DNA from: Salipaludibacillus daqingensis | GTDB lineage: Bacteria; Bacillota; Bacilli; Bacillales; Salisediminibacteriaceae | NCBI RefSeq assembly: GCF_029891575.1 | Contig: NZ_JARZHF010000010.1 | Span: 62,001 to 126,000 of the forward strand | DNA: 64,000 nt | Reading direction: 5' to 3' | Shown here: piece after piece, positions 8,313 to 16,671 of the stretch | How positions within the stretch are numbered: position 1 is the stretch's first letter | Layout of the letters: the number at the start of each line of letters is the position of its first letter | The notes under the pieces: model-generated | Database searches by the model: none | The model's input: the letters and a program-made list of their open reading frames with translations, nothing else | What the model was told of the DNA's origin: nothing | Made by a program: the position numbers and the translations under genes

Positions 8313-8879
8313 ATGTTAGGGAACCAAGAAGATATAGTAAAGTTAATTCAAAATGATGATAGAATGATGGAAATAATTAACGCTGCGAGTAAACTGAATT
8401 TGCCCGATTGGTGGATATGTGCAGGATTTATCCGCTCTAAGATTTGGGACACTTTGCAAGGGTTCGAAAAAAGAACAAATACTCCAGATGTTGATGTTAT
8501 ATATTTTGACGATAAAAACATTGATGAAAAAACGGAAAAAAAATTAGAAGCTGAATTGAGGACAATACTTCCTAATATACCTTGGTCTGTTAAAAATGAA
8601 GCAAGAATGCACGTTATAAATGACATTCCACCTTATATATCCTCTGAAGATGCTATTTCAAAATTTCCAGAGACAGCAACTGCTCTTGGTGTGAAAATAG
8701 ATAAGGATAACAATCTAAATCTTACTGCTCCTTGTGGTATAGATGATGTAATAAATTTAGAGTTGAAACCAACGCCTTATTTTAAAGATTCAAAAGAACG
8801 AGCTGAAATTTATGAGGAACGAATTATTAAGAAAAATTGGAAAGCAATTTGGCATAAAATTAAGGTTCATCATATTTAA
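8313..8879 (+). CDS. Nucleotidyltransferase family protein (DUF925-like)
   Basis: 188 residues. The N-terminal part CAGFIRSKIWDTLQ, the acid motif PDVDVIYFD, and WSVKNEARMH followed by SSEDAISKFPETATALGV are characteristic of the DUF925 (NTP_transf_6) group of the nucleotidyltransferase fold. Biochemical role is not known. The start ATG 8313 follows GGAGGAGG. It is a stand-alone gene in the accessory array, preceded by its own promoter-like box at 8211-8239. Confidence 0.8.
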   Translation: MLGNQEDIVKLIQNDDRMMEIINAASKLNLPDWWICAGFIRSKIWDTLQGFEKRTNTPDVDVIYFDDKNIDEKTEKKLEAELRTILPNIPWSVKNEARMHVINDIPPYISSEDAISKFPETATALGVKIDKDNNLNLTAPCGIDDVINLELKPTPYFKDSKERAEIYEERIIKKNWKAIWHKIKVHHI

Positions 8880-8970
8880 GACTCTTCCACTAAAGGAGGA
8901 TCTTTAGTGAAAGAAGCAATGTTTAGTTGAATGAAAGGTTTTTAATATGAAATTACGAATGGGGGAAATC

Positions 8971-9744
8971 ATGTCTCATAAAGTTAAAATATCTTATGGA
9001 GAACATCACTCACAATTTGGAGTTTTACGTGTACCTGATAATAAAGAACATTCACCAGTAGTTGTAATGATTCATGGAGGGTTTTGGCAATCAAAATATA
9101 ACTTAGAGGAAAACAATCCCATTGCAGAAGATTTAACTCCCAGGGGATATGCTACTTGGAATATTGAGTATCGTAGAGTAGGTGAAGAGGGAGGAGGTTG
9201 GACAGGTACTTTTAATGATGTCATTGATTCTATAAATTACCTTGTTAATTTAAAGCAAACCTATCGATTAGATTTATCTCGTGTCATCGTTATTGGTCAC
9301 TCGGCAGGAGGACATTTAGCACTTTGGTTAGCCTCAAGAACTTTGAAAGAAGTATCAGACGGGTTATTCAATGAGTTGGTAGTCCCAATTCAAAAGGTCG
9401 TTAGTTTGGCTGGGGTGACTGACTTAAAAAAAATGTGGGAAATCCACGAACAAAAAGGGATGAAAAGTCCTGTATCTGATTTCATTGGTGGGACACCAAA
9501 CGAGCTTCCTGAACGCTACAAATTAGCTTCCCCAATGGAGTTATTACCCAACATGAAAGTAGAGCAGGTATTAGTTCATGGTGAATTAGACCGCCATGTT
9601 CCTGTGGTATTAAGCAAAGAATACTATACCAAGACATTAGAACAAAAAAAACGTGTAAGGTTATTTGTTTTGTCAGACATAGAACATTTTAAAATTATTG
9701 ACCCCACCTCAATAGCATGGGAAACCATAATTGATACATTTTAA
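8971..9744 (+). CDS. Alpha/beta hydrolase (kynurenine formamidase-like)
   Basis: 257 residues. An oxyanion motif HGGFW near residue 40, the nucleophile elbow GHSAGGHLALW near 112-122, and a late Asp (HGELDRHVP) and His (DIEHFKI) make a complete alpha/beta-hydrolase triad. HGG[FY]W plus GHSAGGHLA is the pattern of kynurenine formamidase and related esterases, but no tryptophan-degradation genes are nearby, so the substrate is open. ATG 8971 follows GGGGGAA; an ATG at 8947 lacks such a signal. Confidence 0.83.
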   Translation: MSHKVKISYGEHHSQFGVLRVPDNKEHSPVVVMIHGGFWQSKYNLEENNPIAEDLTPRGYATWNIEYRRVGEEGGGWTGTFNDVIDSINYLVNLKQTYRLDLSRVIVIGHSAGGHLALWLASRTLKEVSDGLFNELVVPIQKVVSLAGVTDLKKMWEIHEQKGMKSPVSDFIGGTPNELPERYKLASPMELLPNMKVEQVLVHGELDRHVPVVLSKEYYTKTLEQKKRVRLFVLSDIEHFKIIDPTSIAWETIIDTF

Positions 9745-10130
9745 CAATGTATTCTTAAAAAACTAATGGGGTGCGTTTGTTACACAAGCGAATATGAAAA
9801 TAATGGCACGAAGAACTTATTCTTCGTGCCATTTCAATATGCGATTTATACTGTGATTTCGGTTGTTAAAGTAGTGTGATTTAGTTTGTAAATTTGCCTG
9901 CGTTTTTCTGTTTTGCACCTCTAAAGTAAACCCGTTTCTTTGACAAGAAACGATTTTTCATCCAATTAATAGGGAATTAATGGTAAGGTTAAAAGAGAAA
10001 ACGCTAGTTGTTTTACAACAAGGAAATGGAAAGTAATGTGGAATAAGAATGTAACGCACAATGTGGTTATAGCAAGGATATAGAAATAAAGGATTTGGAT
10101 GGAAGAAAATAAAATTGGAGGAAACCACAA
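9745..10130. other. Intergenic region: terminator and dispersed 125-bp repeat
   Basis: 386 bases without a gene. The first part is a repeat (9800-9925) shared with 40564-40690, and the remainder up to the methyltransferase ribosome binding site shows no recognisable structure. Confidence 0.55.
9800..9925. repeat. Dispersed 125-bp repeat with terminator hairpin, copy 1
   Basis: Begins with a perfect hairpin ATGGCACGAAGAA/TTCTTCGTGCCAT (9803-9832), followed by AATATGCGATTTATACTG and ends with AAATTTGCCTGCGTTTTTCT and GTTTTGCACCTCTAAAG. The copy at 40564-40690 keeps the same order (GGCACGAAGAAC, GCAATGCAAATTTAACTG, AAATTTGTCTGCGTTTTTCC, GTTTTGCGCTTCGGAAG). Confidence 0.65.
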
Positions 10131-10886
10131 ATGAAACGAATTATAGGTACGGAAGAGGCTATTAAGAGATGGGATGCCTTTGCCGATACATATTCAAAAA
10201 CTCATACTGAACAAGGAGATCTTCATAAAGAAGTCTTATTAAATCCGACTTTATTTTCACTTATGGGAAATGTAGAAAATACAATAGTTTTAGATGCTGG
10301 GTGTGGGGAAGGCTATTTAAGCAGAATTTTATCAGAGTTTGGTGCAAGTGTTACAGCATTGGATTACTCTCCTAGAATGATAGAAATTGCTAAAGAAAGA
10401 ACGCCAGAAGATTTGTTGATTGATTATAAACAAGGTAACTGTGAGAACTTGAATACTATAGAGGATAAAAGTTTCGATTTAATAGTCTCAAATATGGTTA
10501 TTCAAGATTTAGCGAATGAGGAAAAAGCATTTCAAGAAATGTATCGATTATTAGTAGATGGAGGCAGTTTTATTTTTTCGATATTGCACCCTTGTTTCGT
10601 TACTCCAGAATGTGGTTGGGAGAAAACAGACAGTGGTGAAAAGTTGCACTGGAACGTAGATAACTATTTTTACGAAGGTGCGTACGAACAAGACTTAGGT
10701 GATAAAGAAAAGATGATATTATTCCATAGAACATTAACAAGTTATATAAACACTATTATCCAAACTGGTTTTGTATTAGAAAGCATTGTAGAACCGAAAC
10801 CTTCGATCGAGATGCTAAAAAAATATCCTTCTTTTGAAGAAGATTTTAGATGTGCTGACTTCATAGTTTTTAAATTGAAGAAATAG
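10131..10886 (+). CDS. Class I SAM-dependent methyltransferase
   Basis: 251 residues. Motif I VLDAGCGEGYLSRIL (about 58-72) binds S-adenosylmethionine; motif II region VTALDYSPRMIEIAKER and the post-motif FDLIVSNMVIQDL followed by LLVDGGSFIFSILHP complete the Rossmann-like fold. The type resembles small-molecule or ubiquinone-type methyltransferases, but the acceptor is unknown. The start ATG 10131 follows GGAGGAAACCACAA. A stand-alone gene. Confidence 0.88.
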   Translation: MKRIIGTEEAIKRWDAFADTYSKTHTEQGDLHKEVLLNPTLFSLMGNVENTIVLDAGCGEGYLSRILSEFGASVTALDYSPRMIEIAKERTPEDLLIDYKQGNCENLNTIEDKSFDLIVSNMVIQDLANEEKAFQEMYRLLVDGGSFIFSILHPCFVTPECGWEKTDSGEKLHWNVDNYFYEGAYEQDLGDKEKMILFHRTLTSYINTIIQTGFVLESIVEPKPSIEMLKKYPSFEEDFRCADFIVFKLKK

Positions 10887-11001
10887 AATGATTGTAATGA
10901 ATACAGTTAAATTAACTGGTGATTCTTCAATAGAAACTGTCGCACAGTCTAGCATTAAGGAAGAAGGAGAAATATATTAAAAAAGCTTAGGAGGGGTGTA
11001 C

Positions 11002-11745
11002 TTGAAGTTATATGGTGATTTCACAAGACAAGACTGGGTGCAGATGCTTGGAGTTAATGAAAATCAAATCCCTTTATCATTTATTATTCATGGTGAGTGG
11101 AACCATGAGGATAATTTAAAAATATGGAATGAAATTCTTAAAGAAGAAGGATGGAATCCAAAATGGAATACTGTCATTGGAAAATATAGAGGTATCAATA
11201 TTGGATTTGCAAATGTATTTGGAAGTCCAATGGCAACAACCATAGTCCATCAATTTGGTATTTCAGGAACAGAACGATTCATTCAAACAGGGTATTTTGG
11301 TGGATTATCACAAGATGTAAAATACGGTGATATTTTAATTGTTACTCAAGCTGAAATGCAAGACGGTGTTTCACATTGGTATCTGCCAAACGAAACAATT
11401 GTTAAATCTGATGAAAGCTTAGTAAATGCTGCAATCGATTACTGTGAAAAAAAAGGTTATAGCTATTCTACTGGAAGCGTCGTGTCAACCAGCGCTATGC
11501 TTTTAGAGACGAAAGAAATGATAAACGGCTGGGCTTCAAATGGTCATGTAGGTGTAGATATGGAAACAGCTACAACGTTAGCAGTGGCAAAGAGATTTAA
11601 TAAAAGAGCGATAGGTTTGTTAAATTTATCAGACCATTTAATTCATGGTGATACGCTCTTCTCATATACAAAACAAAGAGAAGAAATGGAGGCCGAAACA
11701 GATGAGAAAATGAGAGATTTAGCCTTACATTTGGCTACTAATTGA
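11002..11745 (+). CDS. Nucleoside phosphorylase family protein (PNP/UDP type)
   Basis: 247 residues of the PNP_UDP_1 family. Seen are a glycine-rich phosphate-side stretch (FANVFGSPMATTIVHQFG), a TGYFGGLSQDVKYGDILIV segment with the G-[GS]-L turn common in these enzymes, and the active-site motif VGVDMETATTLAVAKRF, where M-E contacts the ribose. The enzyme would cleave a nucleoside with phosphate; the base is unknown. TTG 11002 is preferred, six bases after AGGAGGGG. The last codons abut the MITE-like copy C. Confidence 0.82.
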   Translation: MKLYGDFTRQDWVQMLGVNENQIPLSFIIHGEWNHEDNLKIWNEILKEEGWNPKWNTVIGKYRGINIGFANVFGSPMATTIVHQFGISGTERFIQTGYFGGLSQDVKYGDILIVTQAEMQDGVSHWYLPNETIVKSDESLVNAAIDYCEKKGYSYSTGSVVSTSAMLLETKEMINGWASNGHVGVDMETATTLAVAKRFNKRAIGLLNLSDHLIHGDTLFSYTKQREEMEAETDEKMRDLALHLATN

Positions 11746-11747
11746 CT

Positions 11748-11960
11748 AACCGTAGGGACGGTTCTCGTGGTTGGAAATACTGAAAAATGCATAAAATCTG
11801 TTTCATAGATTAAAACTTCGATGCAAATACTGATGCATACTTCTAAAACATTTTTCTTCTATCTAAGCAAAGAACGACTCTTTTTTTTGAGGAAGGGCAA
11901 AGTTTCTACAAGCTAATCTAAAATAGGTTATAGGGAATAATGGCGATGGAGTCAACCGAA
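11748..11960. mobile_element. MITE-like element, copy C (right end lost)
   Basis: The left end AACCGTAGGGACGGTTC is intact at 11748-11764 and starts three bases after the end of the phosphorylase stop codon. Internal stretches match copy A (ACTGAAAAATGCATAAAAT, TTAAAACTTCGATGCAAATAC, AGCTAATCTAAAATAGG). The hairpin arms no longer pair well and the right end after GAGTCAACCGAA is replaced by unrelated sequence. The rest of the gap to 12106 is featureless. Confidence 0.6.
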
Positions 11961-12106
11961 CAAATACTTTCGTCTATTTTAATTGGGGTATAGCTGAATT
12001 AACGGTTAGCTGTGATTGAAGGACTTAGGAGAAGTGTTTAACAATAAATGAAGAAGCGAAACTTATAAGCAAACTTTACGTATTAGTAAAATAGGGGGGA
12101 GAAACC

Positions 12107-12607
12107 TTGAAATGGTCGATATTACAGTTATTAACGGTTTTTGTTATAGTCTTTATCATGTGGTTTTTAGAAAACATAAGTCAAAACAGAACTACTCAAC
12201 CTGCGTCTGGTGAATGGACTGCTATAAATTCTCCTTACATTACTTTTGTAGTTATTGCATTGGTCGTCACTTGTTTTTATCTAATTTTTATGTTTCAAGC
12301 TAAAAAAGAAAATAATCTATATCAACACCGTCTTTGGAGTATGATGCCCAAACTGATTGGTATTGTAGGTTTCTTATCAATTGTTCTCTTTTTAATAGGT
12401 GGAACTATTGGGCCAATAATGACTTGGGTTGAACAATGGCGGTCGCTAATTTATGTTTTCCTGGTTTACTTTCTCTTTTTAATATTTCTATTTATTTTTT
12501 CTTTCGAACACAAAAGACAACGATTTAGGCAACAAAATGAGAAAACTATACTTATATCTTTCATATGGACACTATTGTTGTTTTTTGGGGTATTTTTCAT
12601 ACTCTAA
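12107..12607 (+). CDS. Four-helix membrane protein, unknown
   Basis: 166 residues with four hydrophobic segments near 7-23, 44-66, 79-101 and 108-128 and a fifth at the C-terminus (ILISFIWTLLLFFGVFFIL). No family is recognised. TTG 12107 follows GGGGGGAGAAACC. It heads a run of six very small membrane-protein genes up to 14111 that might be one transcription unit; gaps are 50-190 bases. Confidence 0.7.
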   Translation: MKWSILQLLTVFVIVFIMWFLENISQNRTTQPASGEWTAINSPYITFVVIALVVTCFYLIFMFQAKKENNLYQHRLWSMMPKLIGIVGFLSIVLFLIGGTIGPIMTWVEQWRSLIYVFLVYFLFLIFLFIFSFEHKRQRFRQQNEKTILISFIWTLLLFFGVFFIL

Positions 12608-12714
12608 TAACGAAAATATAAAGTTATTGAATTGTAGAAAAGGTTTAAATGAAAAACATATGAATGAAATTTTAATAGATAGAAAAACCGAGATTGAAAG
12701 TGAGGAATTAGATT

Positions 12715-12900
12715 ATGACGGTAACTTACACATCTCCTTTTTGGTTTTCATTGACCATTGTAATCATTATTATGTTTATCATTAATTACATAACTCAAGC
12801 GTTTATATTAAAGGAAAAAGGCAAAATAATCAGTTCTGGTTTTATATTTGTCCTTCTTGCTCAAAGTTTAGCTATTACAATCATACTTGAATTCGTATAA
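12715..12900 (+). CDS. Small two-helix membrane protein
   Basis: 61 residues, two predicted membrane helices (about 8-26 and 38-58) joined by a short basic loop (LKEKGKI). The ATG 12715 is preceded by GTGAGGAA at a suitable distance. No family recognised. Confidence 0.6.
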   Translation: MTVTYTSPFWFSLTIVIIIMFIINYITQAFILKEKGKIISSGFIFVLLAQSLAITIILEFV

Positions 12901-12982
12901 GCTATATTCTTTAACAAGTTTCACTTTTTTCAATCAATATTAGTGGGATGACCAAGTTTACCAAACCGCGGGAGGTGATCAT

Positions 12983-13324
12983 GTGAACATACCGAACATT
13001 ACCGCATTGGCAATATATGCCTTCATTATAGTTTTAGGATTTTATGTAAGTTTAAAATATGGTTCATTAATGATTAAGAAAACAGGGTTCGTTTTAGCAC
13101 AATCTATTGTCGCAGCAACAATTAATTTAGTGATAGGTATATTGGCTATGATCGGATGGTTTATATATGCATGGGGAGTAGAGGAGAAGTTATTTTCCTA
13201 TTTGTTTTTTGGAGGAATAGTCGTAGGTATGGTCTTATTAGTATTTAGCATAACAGCTTTACTATTAATCTTATTATGGAAAAGGTATAAATTAATAAAA
13301 AACTATCATGAAAATCTCACTTAA
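12983..13324 (+). CDS. Small three-helix membrane protein
   Basis: 113 residues with three long hydrophobic stretches (about 5-24, 32-60 and 70-98) and a basic tail (WKRYKLIKNYHENLT). The GTG start at 12983 has a strong GGGAGGTGATC ribosome binding site. No family recognised. Confidence 0.68.
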   Translation: MNIPNITALAIYAFIIVLGFYVSLKYGSLMIKKTGFVLAQSIVAATINLVIGILAMIGWFIYAWGVEEKLFSYLFFGGIVVGMVLLVFSITALLLILLWKRYKLIKNYHENLT

Positions 13325-13389
13325 ATATATTTATATTCAACTATTGGTTCGCTGTTTTAAACTAAAAGGATATTCAAGAGGGTGTTCTA

Positions 13390-13551
13390 GTGGACATAAT
13401 CAGACAAGTGATAGCTATTCTTTTTGTAATTATGATAATTGCAATATTTTTTTCCTTTTTAAGGTTGATAGTGAAACATTTTTTTGATGACTTTTATCAA
13501 AACCTTTTTCATAAGTCGAATCGTATATTCAAAAATGTTTTTAGAAAATAA
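13390..13551 (+). CDS. 53-residue single-helix membrane protein
   Basis: A frame shorter than common ORF cut-offs: GTG 13390 to TAA 13551, with GAGGG nearby upstream. One long hydrophobic helix (residues 6-28: VIAILFVIMIIAIFFSFLRL) is followed by a basic, phenylalanine-rich tail (KNVFRK). It has the same kind of composition as its neighbours. Unknown function. Confidence 0.5.
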   Translation: MDIIRQVIAILFVIMIIAIFFSFLRLIVKHFFDDFYQNLFHKSNRIFKNVFRK

Positions 13552-13631
13552 ATGTTGGACGAACTATACCATTTTAATTCCGAATGCTGATAAGGTATTG
13601 ATAGTTTGTCTTACAGAATTCTTCAACGGAG

Positions 13632-13663
13632 ATGAGCGATAACGGACATGAGCGATAACGGAC
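13632..13663. repeat. Exact 16-bp tandem duplication
   Basis: The unit ATGAGCGATAACGGAC is present twice, back to back, upstream of the 44-residue gene. An ORF reaching back to 13648 begins in it but lacks a ribosome binding site. Confidence 0.7.
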
Positions 13664-13737
13664 ATGACTATTATCTTTATTATGGTTCTTTGATCTATTT
13701 AGCATCAGACATTACTGATTGGGAAGGAGAGTATTTC

Positions 13738-13872
13738 ATGAATTTAAATGCTAATGCATTATCGTATGGAATAATAGCAGGTATCCTCACCATAACATTT
13801 TCTGCTGATTCGTCTTTATTAATAACAAATGTCTTGTTAGGTTTGATTGCTGGAAAACTAATGGATAAGTAA
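13738..13872 (+). CDS. 44-residue membrane peptide
   Basis: ATG 13738 follows AAGGAGAGTATTTC, a good ribosome binding site. The product has two short hydrophobic segments with a small-residue turn (GIIAGILTITFSADSSLLITNVLLGLIAGKLMDK-type layout, residues 10-42). Longer in-frame extension to 13648 is rejected for lack of a signal. Unknown function. Confidence 0.5.
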   Translation: MNLNANALSYGIIAGILTITFSADSSLLITNVLLGLIAGKLMDK

Positions 13873-13910
13873 TTTGCTAGAATGATCGGAAACGAAAAGG
13901 GATGAAGGTG

Positions 13911-14111
13911 ATGATAAATAAAAAAGGAAATATTTTAAGTTTAATGCTCTATGCTTTTGTAATCAGTTACCTACTGTCTTCTGCATTTAATAAATATGGG
14001 CTTGAAACGAATACAATAATTAGTTCCATTTTAATTATTGTATCTACTGTTATAGTAGTTGGGTTAATTACCAAAATATTTTTATCGAAGCAAGAATCAG
14101 AGACTAACTAA
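13911..14111 (+). CDS. Small two-helix membrane protein
   Basis: 66 residues with helices at about 8-25 and 35-57. Two starts are possible: ATG 13902 (too close to AAAAGGG) and ATG 13911, chosen here. It ends the run of small membrane-protein genes. Unknown function. Confidence 0.55.
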   Translation: MINKKGNILSLMLYAFVISYLLSSAFNKYGLETNTIISSILIIVSTVIVVGLITKIFLSKQESETN

Positions 14112-14344
14112 CGTTCGAGGTTTTATTAGTTTTTTACCATACGGGGGAGCAATATCAGAAGAGCCGCAGCTATTCTTATGTCGCTAACTGAAATATCATA
14201 TTTTAGTAAACTAACGAGCGAGTAACTGTAACAAGAAAGTCCACTGTAATATTACGATGAATTTTTTTAGATAGTAAAATGTTAAATATTAAATATATCG
14301 AATGAAAGAGAATCATAATTTAGTTCCTAAGGGAGAAAAAATAA

Positions 14345-14725
14345 ATGAGAATCGAACATGTAGCTATTTGGGTCAATGACTTGGAAGCCATGAGAGAGTT
14401 CTATGAAGCGTACTTTAATTGTAAGTCAAACGATAAGTATCATAATACAGCGAAGAAATTTGAATCATATTTTCTCACTTTTGATTCTGGAGCACGGCTT
14501 GAAATTATGCGTAAATCAGATATTGATAAGAAAAAACAAGGTGATATGGTAGGGTGGGCTCATATTGCCATTTCTTTAGGAAGCAGAGAGTCTGTTGATC
14601 AAATGACAACAAAATTAAAGAATGATAATTATAGCCTAATTAGTGGGCCGCGCATCACTGGAGATGGGTATTATGAGAGTGTTATTGAGGACCCCGAAGG
14701 AAATCTGATTGAGTTGACTGTCTAA
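14345..14725 (+). CDS. VOC family (glyoxalase/dioxygenase-fold) protein
   Basis: 126 residues, one VOC unit. The first metal-side histidine is in [22 protein letters not shown], a second in GWAHIAIS, and the terminal glutamate in [11 protein letters not shown]. This pattern fits lactoylglutathione-lyase-like proteins; the reaction is unknown. Start ATG 14345 follows AAGGGAG. It sits alone between small-gene runs. Confidence 0.87.
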   Translation: MRIEHVAIWVNDLEAMREFYEAYFNCKSNDKYHNTAKKFESYFLTFDSGARLEIMRKSDIDKKKQGDMVGWAHIAISLGSRESVDQMTTKLKNDNYSLISGPRITGDGYYESVIEDPEGNLIELTV

Positions 14726-14900
14726 TACACATCGGTTGAATGTAGTAGGTATCCTTTCTATTGAGTTATCTTCAACATTAAGTTAATAAGCTTACGGAAA
14801 TCTTCAATTAAAATCATTAATAGTAGCCTCATCCCTACAGCGAAAACTAACATTTTGTAATTGATTGATTTCTTTTATTAAACGAAAAAGTATAAGATCC

Positions 14901-14966
14901 AATAAGCTGCATATGCAGCTTATTTTATTTGGCTATTAAATGGAAGATGATGTTAAACTAAAGGAA
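14901..14966 (+). promoter_or_regulatory. Terminator-promoter module, type B, copy 2
   Basis: A perfect 24-nt palindrome at 14901-14924 centred on GCATATGC, followed by TTTTATTT, then AAATGGAAGATGATGTTAAA and CTAAAGGAAG. Placed directly before the DUF7010-like gene. Confidence 0.55.
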
Positions 14967-15031
14967 GAAATACTCTATTGAGTAACTGCAGATTTATTAA
15001 CGTTCGTTTTTGGGAAGGTGGAAAAATAGCT

Positions 15032-15586
15032 GTGGAATTAGATGAAACGAGAAATGATTTATCAATAAGAGGAAAAAATGGGACCGGATTTTTATTAGCA
15101 GCGTTTGTCATTTGGTCCATCATTACGCTAATATTTTTACAATCGATCGAAATACATCAGAAAAACATATATATGTTATTTTCTACAGGTTTAATGTTTC
15201 CATTATCAGTTGGAATGTCTACATTCATCAAGGCTGACTGGAAGCTTAAAAATAATCCATTTGGTAATTTAGGACTATATTTAAACCTTGCTCAACTTGT
15301 ATATTTTCCTATTATTTTCTGGGCAATCATCAAAAGTCCAAATGAAGCTATCTTATTTTTTGCTATTATAACAGGCGCTCACTTTTTTCCGTATGGCTGG
15401 TTTTATAACGCTAAACCCTATTATATTATGGCACCAGTGATTTCAGTTGGAGTGCTGTTTCTAGGATTATATTTGAGTGGAGAAAATCTCTGGTTGGTAC
15501 CATTTTCAATGGCAATCTTTTTGCTCTGTCTCATTTTATGGCTCTACTTAGATTATAAGAGAAAAATTTTAAAAAAGCTTATCTAA
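15032..15586 (+). CDS. DUF7010-like membrane protein
   Basis: 184 residues. A polar N-terminus with LDETRNDLSIRGKNG is followed by about six helices; the central PFGNLGLYLNLAQLVYFPI and FFPYGWFYNAKPYY motifs recall the DUF7010 family of Bacilli. Function unknown. GTG 15032 follows GGAAGGTGG; the in-frame TTG at 14978 would add 18 residues without a ribosome binding site. Confidence 0.62.
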   Translation: MELDETRNDLSIRGKNGTGFLLAAFVIWSIITLIFLQSIEIHQKNIYMLFSTGLMFPLSVGMSTFIKADWKLKNNPFGNLGLYLNLAQLVYFPIIFWAIIKSPNEAILFFAIITGAHFFPYGWFYNAKPYYIMAPVISVGVLFLGLYLSGENLWLVPFSMAIFLLCLILWLYLDYKRKILKKLI

Positions 15587-15673
15587 CGATTGTTTTAGCA
15601 GTAGCTAAATTACTTAGTAGATATTAGAGAGAAAGATCGTAAAGAGTAATTTTAGTAGGAAGTGGTGAGGTTA

Positions 15674-15811
15674 ATGGAAATTTTTATCATTTTAATTATT
15701 ATTTTAGTTGTGGTAGCAAAGGTATCAGAAAAGATCATCAAAAGACAAGATAAACAAATTGAATTACTAGAAGAAATTAAATCAAAATTAGACGAAAACA
15801 ACAAATATTAA
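15674..15811 (+). CDS. 45-residue helix plus coiled-coil micropeptide
   Basis: ATG 15674 follows GGTGAGG. Residues 3-15 are purely hydrophobic (IFIILIIILVVVA) and the rest is a charged amphipathic helix (KRQDKQIELLEEIKSKLDEN). The design, a short membrane anchor plus a coil, is repeated in the 57-residue protein at 55762, although the sequences differ. Similar small proteins are common next to B. cereus-type genes; function unknown. Confidence 0.5.
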   Translation: MEIFIILIIILVVVAKVSEKIIKRQDKQIELLEEIKSKLDENNKY

Positions 15812-15890
15812 AGATTAAAATAATTTATAGTATCTCGTATACATAGATGGTGAATAATTTTATCTTTTTGTTTTTAAGGAGAATGAACTA

Positions 15891-16427
15891 ATGATAGATC
15901 AAGAGTTTTTTCATAACTGGGCAACACTTTTTCTAATTATGTATATCGTCTTTGACCTCATTCGCAATAGAAAGAAGGAGCGTTCATTAGTAATGAGGCT
16001 GGTGTTTTACAGTTTTATTTATTACATGATTAATGTAGTGAAATTAACACTACTTCCAATCATGTTTATACCGTTTGCAGTGTCCGTTCAGTTAGTTCCT
16101 TTTTATTTTGTTGTTGAATCTATTAATATTGGGTATATTCCCAGAGCATACATAGAAAATTTTATCTTACTCTTGCCTTTTGGACTCTATTTACCATTAT
16201 TATTTGAACGTTTTAGAAAACTAAAGCTAACTATTATTACAGCGTTTTTATTAAGCTTGTCAATAGAGACAATACAATTATTGATGGGTTTAACTTTTGG
16301 TTCGCATAGAACATTTAATGTTGATGACATGATTCTAAACACGTCAGGCACATTAATTGGCTACTTGTTTTATAAAATTTGGTTTATTTTAATTGAAAAA
16401 TATAAGAGTCGTTTTCTACGAAAATAA
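15891..16427 (+). CDS. VanZ family membrane protein
   Basis: 178 residues with four to five helices. The typical VanZ block is present: NFILLLPFGLYLPLLF, then SIETIQLLMGLTFG, RTFNVDDMILNTSGTLIGYLFY. VanZ of Enterococcus gives low-level teicoplanin resistance; most homologues are uncharacterised. Start ATG 15891 follows AAGGAGAATGAACTA. No glycopeptide-resistance genes are nearby. Confidence 0.88.
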   Translation: MIDQEFFHNWATLFLIMYIVFDLIRNRKKERSLVMRLVFYSFIYYMINVVKLTLLPIMFIPFAVSVQLVPFYFVVESINIGYIPRAYIENFILLLPFGLYLPLLFERFRKLKLTIITAFLLSLSIETIQLLMGLTFGSHRTFNVDDMILNTSGTLIGYLFYKIWFILIEKYKSRFLRK

Positions 16428-16509
16428 CGCCATTGTTAGAGGCCGATTTTAGTTGATGGAAATGAATGGTTAAAATGAATTAAATCAAAGTTTTTATCGA
16501 GCTTGCCTC

Positions 16510-16549
16510 ATGCCTGCCCCTAGTGCTTTAAAACACTGGAGGCAGGCAT
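16510..16549. repeat. REP-like palindrome
   Basis: A 40-nt hairpin (ATGCCTGCC...GGCAGGCAT) whose inner part AGTGCTTTAAAACACT matches the hairpin at 6621-6665 apart from a few paired changes. It precedes the repeated promoter-like box at 16558. Confidence 0.65.
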
Positions 16550-16557
16550 ATTTACTA

Positions 16558-16639
16558 TGATTAAACGTGTATATTTTTATGTGAATGAGAGTCATTTGGA
16601 TATTTATGTTAAAATTAATGGGAGGAAAATACAAACTTT
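16558..16639 (+). promoter_or_regulatory. Repeated promoter-like leader, type A, copy 1
   Basis: GATTAAACGTGTAT, ATGTGAATGAGAGTC, then TTGGATATTTATGTTAAAAT and GGGAGGAAAATACAAA. Four copies in the window keep this order. TG-T-TAAAAT has the form of an extended -10 box; no good -35 is seen. This copy leads into the GNAT gene at 16672. Confidence 0.5.
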
Positions 16640-16671
16640 ATGATGCTAATGAAGAAGAGGAGTAGGAAGTT

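Noticed and set aside
12537-12785. 82-codon frame overlapping the 166- and 61-residue genes
   Set aside because: It overlaps two better-supported membrane-protein genes and has no clear start signal of its own.
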